Shown here piece after piece: positions 8,823-18,343 of a stretch of 64,000 bases of DNA. This DNA comes from Methylomonas sp. LW13 (GTDB lineage Bacteria; Pseudomonadota; Gammaproteobacteria; Methylococcales; Methylomonadaceae). Below the pieces are notes generated by a model that was not told the DNA's origin, did no database searches, and saw nothing but the letters and a program-made list of their open reading frames with translations. A program made the position numbers and the translations under genes. Where the stretch lies: the NCBI RefSeq assembly GCF_016865255.1, contig NZ_CP033381.1, positions 1,364,001 to 1,428,000 of the forward strand, given 5' to 3'. The stretch's first letter is position 1. Each line of letters starts with the position of its first letter.

Positions 8823-9541
8823 ACGTCCCGAACGGCGGAGCGCCGCTATCGGGGCAAACCGCGTTGGTGGTTCGCGGCGATTGTGGTATCGGCGCGGTGG
8901 TGGCGGAGGCGTATGCCGCTGCCGGTGCCAAGGTGTTGATCAATTATCTGCACGAAAGCGCGGCAGCGGACCGCATTGCCCAGCGGATTCGGGTTAAGCA
9001 GGGACAAGCCATGATATTTCAAGCCGATCTTAGCCGGGAAAGCCAAGTTAACAGTATGTTCGATGTACTCGCCGTCTATTGGGGCGGCTTGAATACATTA
9101 GTGACGAATGCCGATCTGGCGCTTGCTATGCCGACTGGTGGTATAGATCCGGAGCAATGGCGGGAAATTTTGCGGCAAAATCTGGTCGAGCAATTTTTAT
9201 GCGTCAGACAGGCGCTGAAAGAGTTTGCCGGACGCGGCGGGCAAACGGCTATAGCATTGGCACCGACCAAAATCATCTGCGTATCCACTTTCCTGGGCGG
9301 CCCAGGCGATAACGCGCAACCCTACTATGCAGTCTGTAAGGCCGACATGGCCGGATTATGCAAGGCTTGGGTTAGTGCGCGTGGTCAAGAAAATGCGGAC
9401 AGCCCTGTCGGTCCACTCACTGCAAAACGCTTGACTGAAATTTGGAACGGTCAGTCGGCGCCGGACTCGATAGCGCTGGTGTCACCCGATCCAGAGCAAA
9501 TAGCAAAAACCGCCGTCGGCTTGGCTGTACGCGCAGCTTAA
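8819..9541 (+). CDS. Short-chain dehydrogenase/reductase-like protein
   Basis: 240-residue Rossmann-fold protein of the SDR superfamily. The GTG at 8819 overlaps the DoxX stop, which decides the start. The cofactor loop is altered (VVRGDCGIGAVVA instead of TGxxxGIG) and the usual NNAG is TNAD, but the Ser and the YxxxK pair remain (ICVSTF and YAVCK). It is therefore either an active enzyme with shifted cofactor use or a degenerate one; the substrate is unknown. Its place in a bufferin operon is unusual. Confidence 0.75.
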   Translation: MNVPNGGAPLSGQTALVVRGDCGIGAVVAEAYAAAGAKVLINYLHESAAADRIAQRIRVKQGQAMIFQADLSRESQVNSMFDVLAVYWGGLNTLVTNADLALAMPTGGIDPEQWREILRQNLVEQFLCVRQALKEFAGRGGQTAIALAPTKIICVSTFLGGPGDNAQPYYAVCKADMAGLCKAWVSARGQENADSPVGPLTAKRLTEIWNGQSAPDSIALVSPDPEQIAKTAVGLAVRAA

Positions 9542-9587
9542 GTCCGCTGGCGAATTACCGTAATTAATAGAGCAGAGGCTCATCGAC

Positions 9588-10520
9588 ATGAAACCCTATA
9601 AACCACCCGCTATCCCTTCCTCGGAAATCACGCCGCAAGCCCTGTTCCAGGCACGGCGAAAATTTATACAAACGGCAGGCGGTGCCGCGCTGGCGGCCGT
9701 GTGGCCGCAGACACTATGGGCGATGGATAATTTAGGCGGGCTTGGAAAATCTAAATACAGCGTGACGGATGAACTCACACCTCGGCAGGCTGTTACCGAA
9801 TACAACAACTTTTATGAGTTCGGCACCGGCAAAGATCAGCCGGCCATCAATGCCGGCAGCCTGCAAACCCGGCCTTGGACTATTACGGTAGAAGGCGAAG
9901 TGAAAAAATCCAAGGTGTTTGATATTGACGAGTTACTGAAAATGGCGGCGCTGGAAGAGCGGGTTTATCGCCTGCGCTGCGTGGAAGCCTGGTCGATGGT
10001 GGTGCCTTGGCTCGGCTATTCGCTGGCGGAATTGCTCAAGCGGGTGGAGCCGACCGGCAATGCCAAGTTTGTCGAATTTGTCAGCCTGCACGATCCGGCC
10101 CAAATGCCGGGACAAAAGGCCGCAGTGCTGGATTGGCCCTACCGCGAAGGTTTGCGGATGGACGAAGCCATGCATCCTTTGACGTTGTTGACCTTTGGTT
10201 TGTACGGGGAAGTGTTGCCCAAGCAAAACGGCGCGCCGGTCCGCATCGTCATGCCATGGAAATACGGGTTTAAAAGTGCCAAATCCATCGTCAAATTCCG
10301 GCTGGTTGAGCAGCAACCTCTGACCAGTTGGATGAAAGCCGGGCCGGGTGAATACGGCTTTTACGCCAACGTTAATCCCGAGGTCGATCATCCGCGTTGG
10401 AGCCAAGCCAAGGAGCGGCGCATCGGCGAGTTTCTGAAACGCAAAACCCTGATGTTCAACGGCTACGCCGACGAAGTGGCGGCACTGTACGCCGGCATGG
10501 ACTTGCAGCGGAATTTTTAA
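9588..10520 (+). CDS. msrP: MsrP, periplasmic methionine sulfoxide reductase catalytic subunit
   Basis: Molybdopterin enzyme that repairs oxidised methionine in periplasmic proteins. A Tat-type signal is present near residues 24-45 ([15 protein letters not shown]). The molybdenum-binding cysteine lies in [11 protein letters not shown] at residue 131. Length (310) and downstream msrQ are as in the family. It follows the bufferin and SDR genes after 46 bases, so it may be read from the same sigma-54 promoter. Confidence 0.95.
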   Translation: MKPYKPPAIPSSEITPQALFQARRKFIQTAGGAALAAVWPQTLWAMDNLGGLGKSKYSVTDELTPRQAVTEYNNFYEFGTGKDQPAINAGSLQTRPWTITVEGEVKKSKVFDIDELLKMAALEERVYRLRCVEAWSMVVPWLGYSLAELLKRVEPTGNAKFVEFVSLHDPAQMPGQKAAVLDWPYREGLRMDEAMHPLTLLTFGLYGEVLPKQNGAPVRIVMPWKYGFKSAKSIVKFRLVEQQPLTSWMKAGPGEYGFYANVNPEVDHPRWSQAKERRIGEFLKRKTLMFNGYADEVAALYAGMDLQRNF

Positions 10521-10523
10521 GCC

Positions 10524-11153
10524 ATGACGATCAAAAATCTCGACAACCGTGTGCTGCTTTGGGTGAAAGCGGCCGTATTTCTGACGGCTTTGCTGCCGTT
10601 CGCCAATTTGGCCGTCGCCGCTTATGCGGATGAGTTGGGCGCCAATCCCATTGAAAAAATGACCCACGTTACCGGGTTTTGGGCTTTGAGTTTTTTGCTG
10701 ATCACTTTGGCGGTCACCCCGCTGCGGCGTCTGTCGGGCTGCTTATGGCTGATGCGCTTGCGGCGCATGTTGGGTTTGTTTGCGTTTTTTTATGCGTCGT
10801 TGCACTTTGCGACCTATTTGGTTTTGGACCAATATTTCGATTGGCAGGCAATCGCTAAAGACATCCTGAAACGGCCTTACATTACTATCGGCTTTAGCGC
10901 ATTTGTGGTGCTGATTCCGCTGGCATTGACTTCAAATGACGCCATTATCCGCCGCCTGGGCGGCAAACGCTGGCGGGCATTACATCGCTTAACTTATCCG
11001 TGCGCGATTGCCGGCGTGGTGCATTTCGGCTGGCTGGTGAAAAAAGATCTAAGCAGACCTATGATGTTTGCGCTTGTACTGGCTTTGCTGCTGGGTATGC
11101 GCGTAGCTTACCGCTTGGCCGGTAACCGCACTGCACATCAAAAGGCTGTTTAG
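10524..11153 (+). CDS. msrQ: MsrQ, haem-binding membrane subunit of the MsrPQ system
   Basis: Inner-membrane b-type haem protein that passes electrons from the quinone pool to MsrP. The 209-residue product has about five to six hydrophobic helices and the conserved histidines in ASLHFATYLVLDQYFDW, ALHRLTYPCAI and VVHFGWLVKKD. It begins three bases after the msrP stop and ends the operon. Confidence 0.95.
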   Translation: MTIKNLDNRVLLWVKAAVFLTALLPFANLAVAAYADELGANPIEKMTHVTGFWALSFLLITLAVTPLRRLSGCLWLMRLRRMLGLFAFFYASLHFATYLVLDQYFDWQAIAKDILKRPYITIGFSAFVVLIPLALTSNDAIIRRLGGKRWRALHRLTYPCAIAGVVHFGWLVKKDLSRPMMFALVLALLLGMRVAYRLAGNRTAHQKAV

Positions 11154-11490
11154 TTGGCCTTGTGAGTATTTCCCTCGGGAAATCGGCCACCGGTTTCGGC
11201 TTAATGACGCCCGTATTCAGTGACAGTCATTGAAGGTTAGAAGTGTTGGGATCGGTCATTTCTTGTTTGAGGTCAGCATATAGGCGGTGACTGCAATTTT
11301 GTGCTACGCGGGTGTCCGGAATTTTAATAGCTGTGACACAATTGCCCCGTTTGCTTGTTACGCCAACGCTAGCCAAAACACCTAAATACCCTGCCCGAAG
11401 TTTGTGATGTTTACGCATACTCGGACATGTCCCCACGGCCTCGGATTTAGCTAAAATCAAGCGTTGATTTAAAACCAGTTGCAGGCCGTC
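11154..11490. other. Gene-free stretch after msrQ
   Basis: A short inverted repeat ATTTCCC/GGGAAAT at 11168-11183 may help end the msrQ transcript but lacks a T-run. A 77-codon minus-strand frame at 11227-11460 has no recognisable motif or good ribosome site and is not called as a gene. Confidence 0.4.
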
Positions 11491-14400
11491 TTAATTTAGT
11501 TTTGATGGCGTTGTTGCAGAAACGTCAAGCACGAAGACGTCGATTAGTTTTCGTTCCGCCGGTGTCAATGTGGCCTTCAGCATTTCTTCCAGTTTGGCGG
11601 CGGATTTAGGCGGCGGCAGGCCGTCTGGATGAGTCGGCAACCTTTTAAAGTTAAACCACAAAACCAAATACAAGCCACGGCCTTCGGTTTCCGGCGAGAT
11701 GGTGTAGCGTGGTATGAGTTGTTGGTGTATGGTCTTCCACAAATCGCGGTGATAATCGCGCTTGATTTCGATGGGCAGGTAATAAGATCGGCCTTGATGG
11801 ATGAAGGACAATTTGATGTCGGCGCGCTTCTCATTGGCTTGCAATGCTTCCGGTTCGACAGCGACATCGTATTTCAGCAGCATCGGCTTGAGGAGATCAA
11901 CCAGATAATTGCGACCAACCTCTTCGTATCTAGGGTCGTTCTCTGGGTAAGGTTCTGTAGGGACTAAAGTTTCTTTGCCCTTTAAATTCCAGAAATGTTG
12001 GTAACGGTTAGTGTTGCCGGTATGCATTCCCTCCGCCAATTGCTGTAAACAATCCAACGCCAGCACCGAGAGGTCGGCGACATTGGCCGGTTTTCGGTCG
12101 TTCAGCGTTTCGATGACTTGGGAAGCGTCAGGATGTTTATACAACGCTTCGCGGCGGCTGATTTGTTGGGTTTGTTGGGCGTCGCGGATTAGTGAGTGCC
12201 AGGCAATCAATTTTGGCTGTTCGAGTAATTCGGCCAGAACCTTTGCGGCTTCCTCTGCGGGATTCGCCGCCAAGTTATTTATCAAATATCGAACATAATC
12301 TCGCTCTTCCATCGCTCGCGTAACAAATCCACCACCCCTAGGCCAATTCGGCTGACAGCGGGGTGCTAGCAACGCTATCAGCATACCTATCGTAGTAACC
12401 CTTTCAAGGCTGAAGTAGGGTTCGTTACCATGCATCGGCAATAAGAACGAAGACAAATGATTGATACGGATAGCCTTCTCGGTCACTTCCAGTTTGATCT
12501 TCGTTTCGTAAATGCTTGGATCAATGACCAACCCCGTGGCAAGCCAATAAATACGCTGTGCTAAATCCATGCCTTTGCATGCTAATTTTTTTTCAATTAG
12601 CGAGAATAACGAATTTTTGTCACCTCCCGCTATAGCCGCTTTCAGTAAATACTTAAGATGGTCGATGTGATCTTTGTAGCCGCGAACCGGATATTTTTCG
12701 AGTAACGGCAATACAATACGACGGGCTATCTGTAATCCGCGAGCGTCAGAGGTAAAATAGGAAATGCCATGAATAAATTTAGCCTTGGCATTTAGTAAGA
12801 TTGTGATATAACCGGAATAGGCTTTAGCAACAAAATCAGGCCGAGAATAGCATAATGATTTAAACCATTCGTCTTCGAATGTCCCTTGAGTAAAACAAAA
12901 TGCAAGCGCACTATTAATTAAATCATCGTTTAAATCTTCTAAGAAACTATTATTCTCCAAATACAAACTTTCAATGCATATTAGGAGCGGCCGCCTGATA
13001 TAGTGATATTCATTTTTTACATCAGCCGCCAATATTTCTTCCGCTCCAGGAAGATCAGTTCTATCCAATATCTTTCGCAATCCACTTTTCGCTGCCGAAA
13101 TCAAAATTTCATCATGATTTAGATACTCCGCCAATCGCTGCTCATTGGATTTTCCGCTTACACTAACTCGATGATCAAAATATTGTGAAATTTGATCATA
13201 AACAGAAGGTTGAATCTTGCCAGTAGCAATGCCATCCAAATTTTTATAAAAAAAATTTAATTTTTCAGCCAATTCCTGTTCGCGTTGTTTCCGCCACTTG
13301 GCTTTTGATTCGATCCTTTTTTTCCACGTTTCCGGAATGGGGCAAAACTTTAGCTCATTAAACACCTTGCTAAACTCAGGGTGCTGAAAGACCCATTCAC
13401 TAATTTCTTCAAGAGTCAAAGCGCTGTCTTGGTTATAGAGCGTCAAGAATGCCTGTTTGAAATAAGAGACTTTTTTATCTGAATCGATTTCGGTCAGTGC
13501 CATGCTTAACCACCAGGCACCCAAGTTTTTCGGCGGGGTAGCATTTCGGAAGTGCACAAATATCAAAGCAATCGCATATTCTATATTTTCCTTGCTTTCT
13601 ATTCGTTTCAAGCCTTCCGAGAGCAAATTAATAAAAATTTCAGGGTTTGCTTCCAGCCATGCCGAGATTTTTGCCTTGTATTCTTGCGATAACTTGCATT
13701 CATCGTATTCGTCAATACCGATCGATAACCAGCAATAAAGCCTTTCATTAGAAATAGACGGACCATGCAAAGTTAATCCGCTCACCATTAAATCGCCAGC
13801 GACATCGAATAAGTTATCTAATGCGGCATGTATTTTATCGGTTCCAATATGAACAAATTCATCCAAGACATTCGGTAGGTCGTTACTACCTATTCCACGC
13901 AAAAATTCATTTTTCCAAAAATGAATGCAAGAGATTCTACTGCCGTCACCCTGCTTACCTATAAATCGAATAATATCCGCAGGTTTGATTTTTGATAAGT
14001 ACAGTTTTCTTAATAAAACCTCTAATAAATCATTGCGCGCGTCTTCAATGACTTTATTGTGAATATCTTCCGCTAAGACCAATAAACTTTCATAATCGCC
14101 TGGATATAGTTGACAAAAAGCGCGCAAGGCATAACTTCTAATGGCCTCCCAATACGTTTTGTCTCTTATAACCGCCAGTAATTGAAGACTTATATTTAGC
14201 TTATTTTCCGTGCAGCATAGCCCTTGTAACAAGCAATACAGCAAATACTGTTCGCCATCGCTACGCCCCGGATTGCCGAGCACTTGTATTAATTCGCTCG
14301 CCATATCTTTTTGGCACAAGGCCGAAAACGCCGTGGTGTGCCCATCGCGGTTGGGAAAGCCTGTGGTTTGTGCTTCCCGAATCAATGCGCGTAATAATCT

Positions 14401-15519
14401 GGATTTCGTTTGCGTAGAAAACAACTGCACATCCCCATACACCACCACACCTAAAGGATCGATTTCAATCAAAGGATCACGCGCCGGTTCCGACAATACG
14501 GCCAACCAGGCCATCAAACCGCGCAGCGCGGCAACGATGCCGCCGTCTACGCCGATCGTTAGCGCCAATACTCGATTGACCAATAAGCCATCCTTGATCT
14601 TGCCGGCAATGAAGTACGCCGCGAGATATTCCGCGACGCTACGATGTACATAGCTATATTCGTCGCCCACCTTTCTGAACAAGCGGGACTTTAAGGCGGC
14701 GCGGCTCGCCACAGGAAGGTCGAGAGAAGCAAGACTGATGCGGCCCGGTTGGGCGTAACCTTCGCTGAAACCCGACAGGTTTGCGAGCAATTGAATCGCA
14801 CATAGCAAGCCTACCGCGTCGAGCAACGCTGGAATATTAACCGTGGATTTTTCGGCAACCCTATGTTCGTCGTTAAATTCCGCCGCCAATTGTTCCGATG
14901 TCAGCCGGTATAGCTGTTGCTTGGTGGATGGCCATTCCCGCCCGCCCTTTACGGCATCAATCAGCATGTCCAGGGTTTGTGGGTTGTCCAGCAAACCGGA
15001 CAGGCCGGAGTGTTCCGCTTTTTCGATGAAACTATCGGCATCGCCGACACGCTTGTCGTTAGCAAGTATCGCCGTCACGTCGCCACTGTTTAATGGGTCT
15101 AAATACAGCACGCTAACAGGGCTGATTTTAGATAAATCTCTGCTATCCAGCGCACCCAGCCAATCGGCTTCGCGGCAGGAAATGCGGAACCGTTTACAAC
15201 CCAATTTATTGAGTCTGCCGCGAATGGCGTCCAGTGGCGTTCGCGCGTCGTCCTTGCCGGCTCGGGCCTCGTCTAGGCCATCAATGAACAGGGTTTTCTC
15301 CTGCCATTCCTCATTATCTAAATAGATAAAGTCTCTGGCGGAAATGTAATGACCGCCGGTAAGCTTGGCTTCGACTTCGAACAACGTGGATTTCCCCGCG
15401 CCCGGTTCGCCAAGCAATACATAGGCCGGCCGGTCTCTGTAGTCGGCGATAGGAAGGCTTTCGGCAGGAGTGTCTTCAGTGGTTTTTTCGGTGACGGTGC
15501 GGGGGACGCGAAACAGCAT
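11491..15519 (-). CDS. Large NACHT-like STAND NTPase with C-terminal PD-(D/E)XK-like domain
   Basis: 1342-residue protein with an N-terminal P-loop module: Walker A GEPGAGKST near residues 37-45 and Walker B TLFIDGLDEAR near 77-87, the IDGLDE form typical of NACHT NTPases. The long middle (about 330-1150) is helical repeat-like, as in STAND sensors. Near the end, KRADIKLSF and YLPIEIKRD supply an Asp and an ExK pair spaced as in PD-(D/E)XK nucleases (about 1234 and 1252-1254). It starts four bases after the DUF4143 gene, so the two are co-transcribed. NACHT proteins include antiphage sensors; defence here is inference. The middle is richer in AT than the ends. Confidence 0.8.
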   Translation of the reverse strand: MLFRVPRTVTEKTTEDTPAESLPIADYRDRPAYVLLGEPGAGKSTLFEVEAKLTGGHYISARDFIYLDNEEWQEKTLFIDGLDEARAGKDDARTPLDAIRGRLNKLGCKRFRISCREADWLGALDSRDLSKISPVSVLYLDPLNSGDVTAILANDKRVGDADSFIEKAEHSGLSGLLDNPQTLDMLIDAVKGGREWPSTKQQLYRLTSEQLAAEFNDEHRVAEKSTVNIPALLDAVGLLCAIQLLANLSGFSEGYAQPGRISLASLDLPVASRAALKSRLFRKVGDEYSYVHRSVAEYLAAYFIAGKIKDGLLVNRVLALTIGVDGGIVAALRGLMAWLAVLSEPARDPLIEIDPLGVVVYGDVQLFSTQTKSRLLRALIREAQTTGFPNRDGHTTAFSALCQKDMASELIQVLGNPGRSDGEQYLLYCLLQGLCCTENKLNISLQLLAVIRDKTYWEAIRSYALRAFCQLYPGDYESLLVLAEDIHNKVIEDARNDLLEVLLRKLYLSKIKPADIIRFIGKQGDGSRISCIHFWKNEFLRGIGSNDLPNVLDEFVHIGTDKIHAALDNLFDVAGDLMVSGLTLHGPSISNERLYCWLSIGIDEYDECKLSQEYKAKISAWLEANPEIFINLLSEGLKRIESKENIEYAIALIFVHFRNATPPKNLGAWWLSMALTEIDSDKKVSYFKQAFLTLYNQDSALTLEEISEWVFQHPEFSKVFNELKFCPIPETWKKRIESKAKWRKQREQELAEKLNFFYKNLDGIATGKIQPSVYDQISQYFDHRVSVSGKSNEQRLAEYLNHDEILISAAKSGLRKILDRTDLPGAEEILAADVKNEYHYIRRPLLICIESLYLENNSFLEDLNDDLINSALAFCFTQGTFEDEWFKSLCYSRPDFVAKAYSGYITILLNAKAKFIHGISYFTSDARGLQIARRIVLPLLEKYPVRGYKDHIDHLKYLLKAAIAGGDKNSLFSLIEKKLACKGMDLAQRIYWLATGLVIDPSIYETKIKLEVTEKAIRINHLSSFLLPMHGNEPYFSLERVTTIGMLIALLAPRCQPNWPRGGGFVTRAMEERDYVRYLINNLAANPAEEAAKVLAELLEQPKLIAWHSLIRDAQQTQQISRREALYKHPDASQVIETLNDRKPANVADLSVLALDCLQQLAEGMHTGNTNRYQHFWNLKGKETLVPTEPYPENDPRYEEVGRNYLVDLLKPMLLKYDVAVEPEALQANEKRADIKLSFIHQGRSYYLPIEIKRDYHRDLWKTIHQQLIPRYTISPETEGRGLYLVLWFNFKRLPTHPDGLPPPKSAAKLEEMLKATLTPAERKLIDVFVLDVSATTPSKLN

Positions 15520-15522
15520 GAA

Positions 15523-16770
15523 CTAATCCAACCAATATTCGGCGGGTTGAGACAGAAATTCCGCCAGCGGCACACCGCCCGCGCCGACCAGAATTTTTGT
15601 AGCGTGGGGATATTTTTCGGCAAACACGTTTAACCCTGCCGATACCACCGGCTTGGGCGCGCTTTTGACTTCTATCGCCGCCAGTTTCTTGCCTTTAGCC
15701 AGCACGAAATCGACTTCCTGGTTGCCTTCGCGCCAATAGTAAAGTTTGGTGTCTTCGTCGGCGGTATTGAGCAGATGCGCGCCGATGCTGCTTTCCACCA
15801 AACGTCCCCAATAACTGCGATCGGCCTGTGCCTCGGCGAAGCTGTAATCCTGTAGCGCCGACATCAGCGCTGTGTTGAACACATGCAGTTTAGGCACGGA
15901 ATTGCGCTTGCGGACTTCCTGGCCGGCGTATTTATGCAGGCCAGCTAATAGTTTGGTTTCGGTCAGTAGATGCAGGTAATCGGCCAAGGTTTCGGTGTGT
16001 TTGGCTTCGATGATGCTTGCTATAATTTTGGTTAACGACAATTCCTGGCCGGAATAATGGCAACCTAGTTCGAACAACTGTTTCAGCAGCATCGGATTTT
16101 TGATGCGCACCATTTGCAGGATGTCTTTTTCGATATTGGGCTGAATCAAGCTATCGCGTACGTAGCGGCGCCAGCGCGTTTCGTCTTTTATCAGCCAGGC
16201 GCTGCCGGGATAACCGCCGAAATAAATGTATTGTTCGAGTGAGAAATCAAAGGCCTGTTGCATTTCGGCAAAGCCCCAATGACTGACGGGCAGGGTTTCA
16301 TAACGTCCAGCCAGACTCTCCGACAAGCCTTTTTGCATCAACAATGGTGCGGAACCGAGCAACACCACATGCATCGGTACGCCACTGGCGCGATCAGCAT
16401 CCCATAAGCCCTTGACGATGTCGGACCAATCCTCGATTTTTTGGATTTCGTCTATCGCAAATACAAAGATGTCGCCGCTGTGCGCAGTTTTCAGCCAGGC
16501 GGCAGTGCGGTTTCTCGCTTCTTGCCAATGGAAGGCGAGCCAACCCCTATCTTTCTTTTGCGGCGGGGAAATAGTCGCGGACGGATCAAAGCCGACAGGG
16601 AGTTCATCGTCCACTGAGATGTAGTAGCCTTGCGTCGGCTTGGCTGAAACAATGTCGCGGATGATGGTGGTTTTGCCGACCTGCCTTGGGCCGGCGAGTA
16701 AGTTGATAAAGTGAACTGGATCGCCGAGACGGTTTTTGAGTAGCGCTTCCTGGGGGCGGGTGTATTTCAT
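15523..16770 (-). CDS. AAA_14/DUF4143 ATP-binding protein with nuclease-like C-terminus
   Basis: 415-residue ATPase: Walker A GPRQVGKTT near residues 27-35, Walker B FVFAIDEIQKIEDW, then the DUF4143 domain that ends in a PD-(D/E)XK-like core (NQEVDFVLAK and LAAIEVKSAP). The ATG at 16770 is preferred over an upstream in-frame start because the homologous region begins at MKYTRPQEALL. No ribosome site precedes it: a 34-bp palindrome ends one base before the ATG. The family is common in accessory regions and its function is not established. Confidence 0.87.
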   Translation of the reverse strand: MKYTRPQEALLKNRLGDPVHFINLLAGPRQVGKTTIIRDIVSAKPTQGYYISVDDELPVGFDPSATISPPQKKDRGWLAFHWQEARNRTAAWLKTAHSGDIFVFAIDEIQKIEDWSDIVKGLWDADRASGVPMHVVLLGSAPLLMQKGLSESLAGRYETLPVSHWGFAEMQQAFDFSLEQYIYFGGYPGSAWLIKDETRWRRYVRDSLIQPNIEKDILQMVRIKNPMLLKQLFELGCHYSGQELSLTKIIASIIEAKHTETLADYLHLLTETKLLAGLHKYAGQEVRKRNSVPKLHVFNTALMSALQDYSFAEAQADRSYWGRLVESSIGAHLLNTADEDTKLYYWREGNQEVDFVLAKGKKLAAIEVKSAPKPVVSAGLNVFAEKYPHATKILVGAGGVPLAEFLSQPAEYWLD

Positions 16771-16771
16771 G

Positions 16772-16805
16772 TTACGATACTGAGTAAATTTACTCAGTAT
16801 CGTAA
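16772..16805. promoter_or_regulatory. 34-bp perfect palindrome abutting the DUF4143 start codon
   Basis: The half site TTACGATACTGAGTAAA is followed directly by its exact reverse complement, ending one base before the ATG at 16770 on the minus strand. It could be an operator for autorepression, a hairpin hiding the start, or part of a promoter for a leaderless message, as no Shine-Dalgarno sequence lies between it and the start. Confidence 0.7.
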
Positions 16806-17001
16806 AGCCAGCAGCAGGTCCTTGTCTATTGTTTCGCGTCAACCTTGAGTTTTGCCGGCATAATTTAAGAAATCCCTTCAAGGCCAATGCCAACCATTTT
16901 TTCTTTTTATCGTACGCAGTCTGGTGGAGCAATGCTTCCGGCAAATGACTAACCAAGTTAATGATGTCATCGGCAATAGCCGTGGCGTCTGCTAAGTTGT
17001 C

Positions 17002-17115
17002 ATTAACCCGGCCCTTAAATACCTTTTATCCTGAGTTTATAGAAGGGTGCGCCAAATCAGGCTTCGACCAGCTCAGCCCGAACGGAATATCGGTGATAAA
17101 TAGGACCGGGTTAAT
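17002..17115. mobile_element. MITE-like repeat, copy A
   Basis: A 114-bp stretch bounded by inverted ends (ATTAACCCGGCCCTTAAATA and, inverted, ATTAACCCGGTCCTATTTAT). Its interior contains CGACCAGCTCAGCCCGAACGG. A related, opposite-facing copy lies at 32433-32562. No coding capacity. It sits in the 401-base gap 16771-17171, which otherwise holds only the palindrome. Confidence 0.55.
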
Positions 17116-17171
17116 AGTGACGCCATGCTGTTACTGCCGGGACATTTAAAGGGCATGGCGCTTATTCTGAT

Positions 17172-17873
17172 TTACGGTAAGGTGCAAGTGCCGTTGCCGC
17201 CGTCTCTAATGTAGTAGTCGGTGGAAACCGTGCCATTGGCTGCCGAGATTACGTTCAAACCCGCCCCCAAAAACACGGGTACTGATTTTCGGGTGGTTCC
17301 GTTCAATTGGGTTAACGGCGTGCCATTGACAGATACGTTTAATAGGTAGCTGCCATTATCGAACAGGTTGACGAAGTACTGGGAATTACCGCTAGCCGGG
17401 TTTAAGGCACAGCCTGGGGTGACGGTGGTATAAGATTTTCTACTGGCAGCGTATTCGAGAACGCCGTCAGCGCTGAAAGTGTTAGCTGACGTATCGGGTA
17501 GATCGCAGAAGCCCGGTTGTACGGTGAAGGCGTAGGTATCAGCTGTTCTACTAGACAGGGTGACCACAACAGAGTTATTACCATCAACAAGCCAGACAGC
17601 GACATCGGGTTGCGACGCGGTAACTTTGGTCACAATTCCGCCATTGAGGGTAATCGTGGCCTTATCTTTTGACCTTGGGTTGAAGAGGCCGGTTTGAACG
17701 GTTGCCGCTTGCAGGCCGGTGGCTGGATTTACCGCACACTGAACCATAGACGAGGCAAAGGTTTTTCCGCTTGGGCCGATTTGAATAGTCGTTGCAGCCT
17801 GAACCCTAGGGATTGCAGATAAGACCGAGAGAATTGCCAATAGCTGTATTGACAAGCTTTTTATCGTTTTCAT
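17172..17873 (-). CDS. Secreted protein with two Cys-containing beta-rich repeats
   Basis: 233-residue protein not assigned to a family. A Sec signal peptide ends at VQA-ATTIQ. The mature part contains two related halves: one opens with CAVNPATG and closes with FCDLPD, the other opens with CALNPASG and closes with TCTLP. Each half would have one disulfide and a beta-sandwich-like composition rich in Thr, Val and Asn. It stands alone between the accessory pair and the Mg2+ transporter block. Confidence 0.7.
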   Translation of the reverse strand: MKTIKSLSIQLLAILSVLSAIPRVQAATTIQIGPSGKTFASSMVQCAVNPATGLQAATVQTGLFNPRSKDKATITLNGGIVTKVTASQPDVAVWLVDGNNSVVVTLSSRTADTYAFTVQPGFCDLPDTSANTFSADGVLEYAASRKSYTTVTPGCALNPASGNSQYFVNLFDNGSYLLNVSVNGTPLTQLNGTTRKSVPVFLGAGLNVISAANGTVSTDYYIRDGGNGTCTLP

Positions 17874-18011
17874 ATTCCAAATGCCTTTAGATTAATTAGA
17901 GCGGTCTAAATTACTATTTGGCGATGAATTGAATGTTAATTCCACATTAGGGTTAAGTTAAATTTCGCTTCGAAGCGAGTCTGCCGCATTCGCAGGGAAA
18001 GCGAAAATCAA

Positions 18012-18317
18012 TCATACAATTTCGAAAGAAAAAATGAGGGCAATGACAGTCATCGACACCAGCCCAATGATAAAAAGCACTTCCGCCCAGCGTTCCAAAC
18101 CTATGGTTGAGCGCTCCAGCCGAATCGATAAGAACGATAGCAACGCACTGATGGTGAATAGCAAACTGTCTATTGCCAACGCCTTGTCGATCACGTAACC
18201 GACCATGCCTGAAGGCTGACTTTTGACGATGCTGATGACCATAATGCAAACACCTACCATCGTGGCCGAATTGGGCAAAATGTGGTGGGAAAGGTCGTTA
18301 TTGAGAGCGTGTTTCAT
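18012..18317 (-). CDS. Small membrane protein beside mgtA
   Basis: 101-residue protein with three hydrophobic helices (about residues 15-30, 45-62 and 75-97) and a conserved-looking NSATMVGVCIMVISIVK start region. The ATG at 18317 is preferred: the long in-frame extension upstream is only the antisense of the ATPase gene. It lies 26 bases after the ATPase stop and is probably co-transcribed with it. I cannot give it a function. Confidence 0.75.
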   Translation of the reverse strand: MKHALNNDLSHHILPNSATMVGVCIMVISIVKSQPSGMVGYVIDKALAIDSLLFTISALLSFLSIRLERSTIGLERWAEVLFIIGLVSMTVIALIFSFEIV

Positions 18318-18343
18318 TGAATATTTTTTAAGGACTATGGCGG

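Noticed and set aside
9933..10667. 244-codon minus-strand frame opposite msrP
   Set aside because: It lies wholly antisense to msrP and the start of msrQ, is rich in His/Gln/Arg as expected from the reverse of GC-rich codons, and has no family motif.
11227..11460. 77-codon minus-strand frame downstream of msrQ
   Set aside because: No motif, no ribosome site, and not linked to a neighbouring gene; could be a decayed fragment but this cannot be shown.
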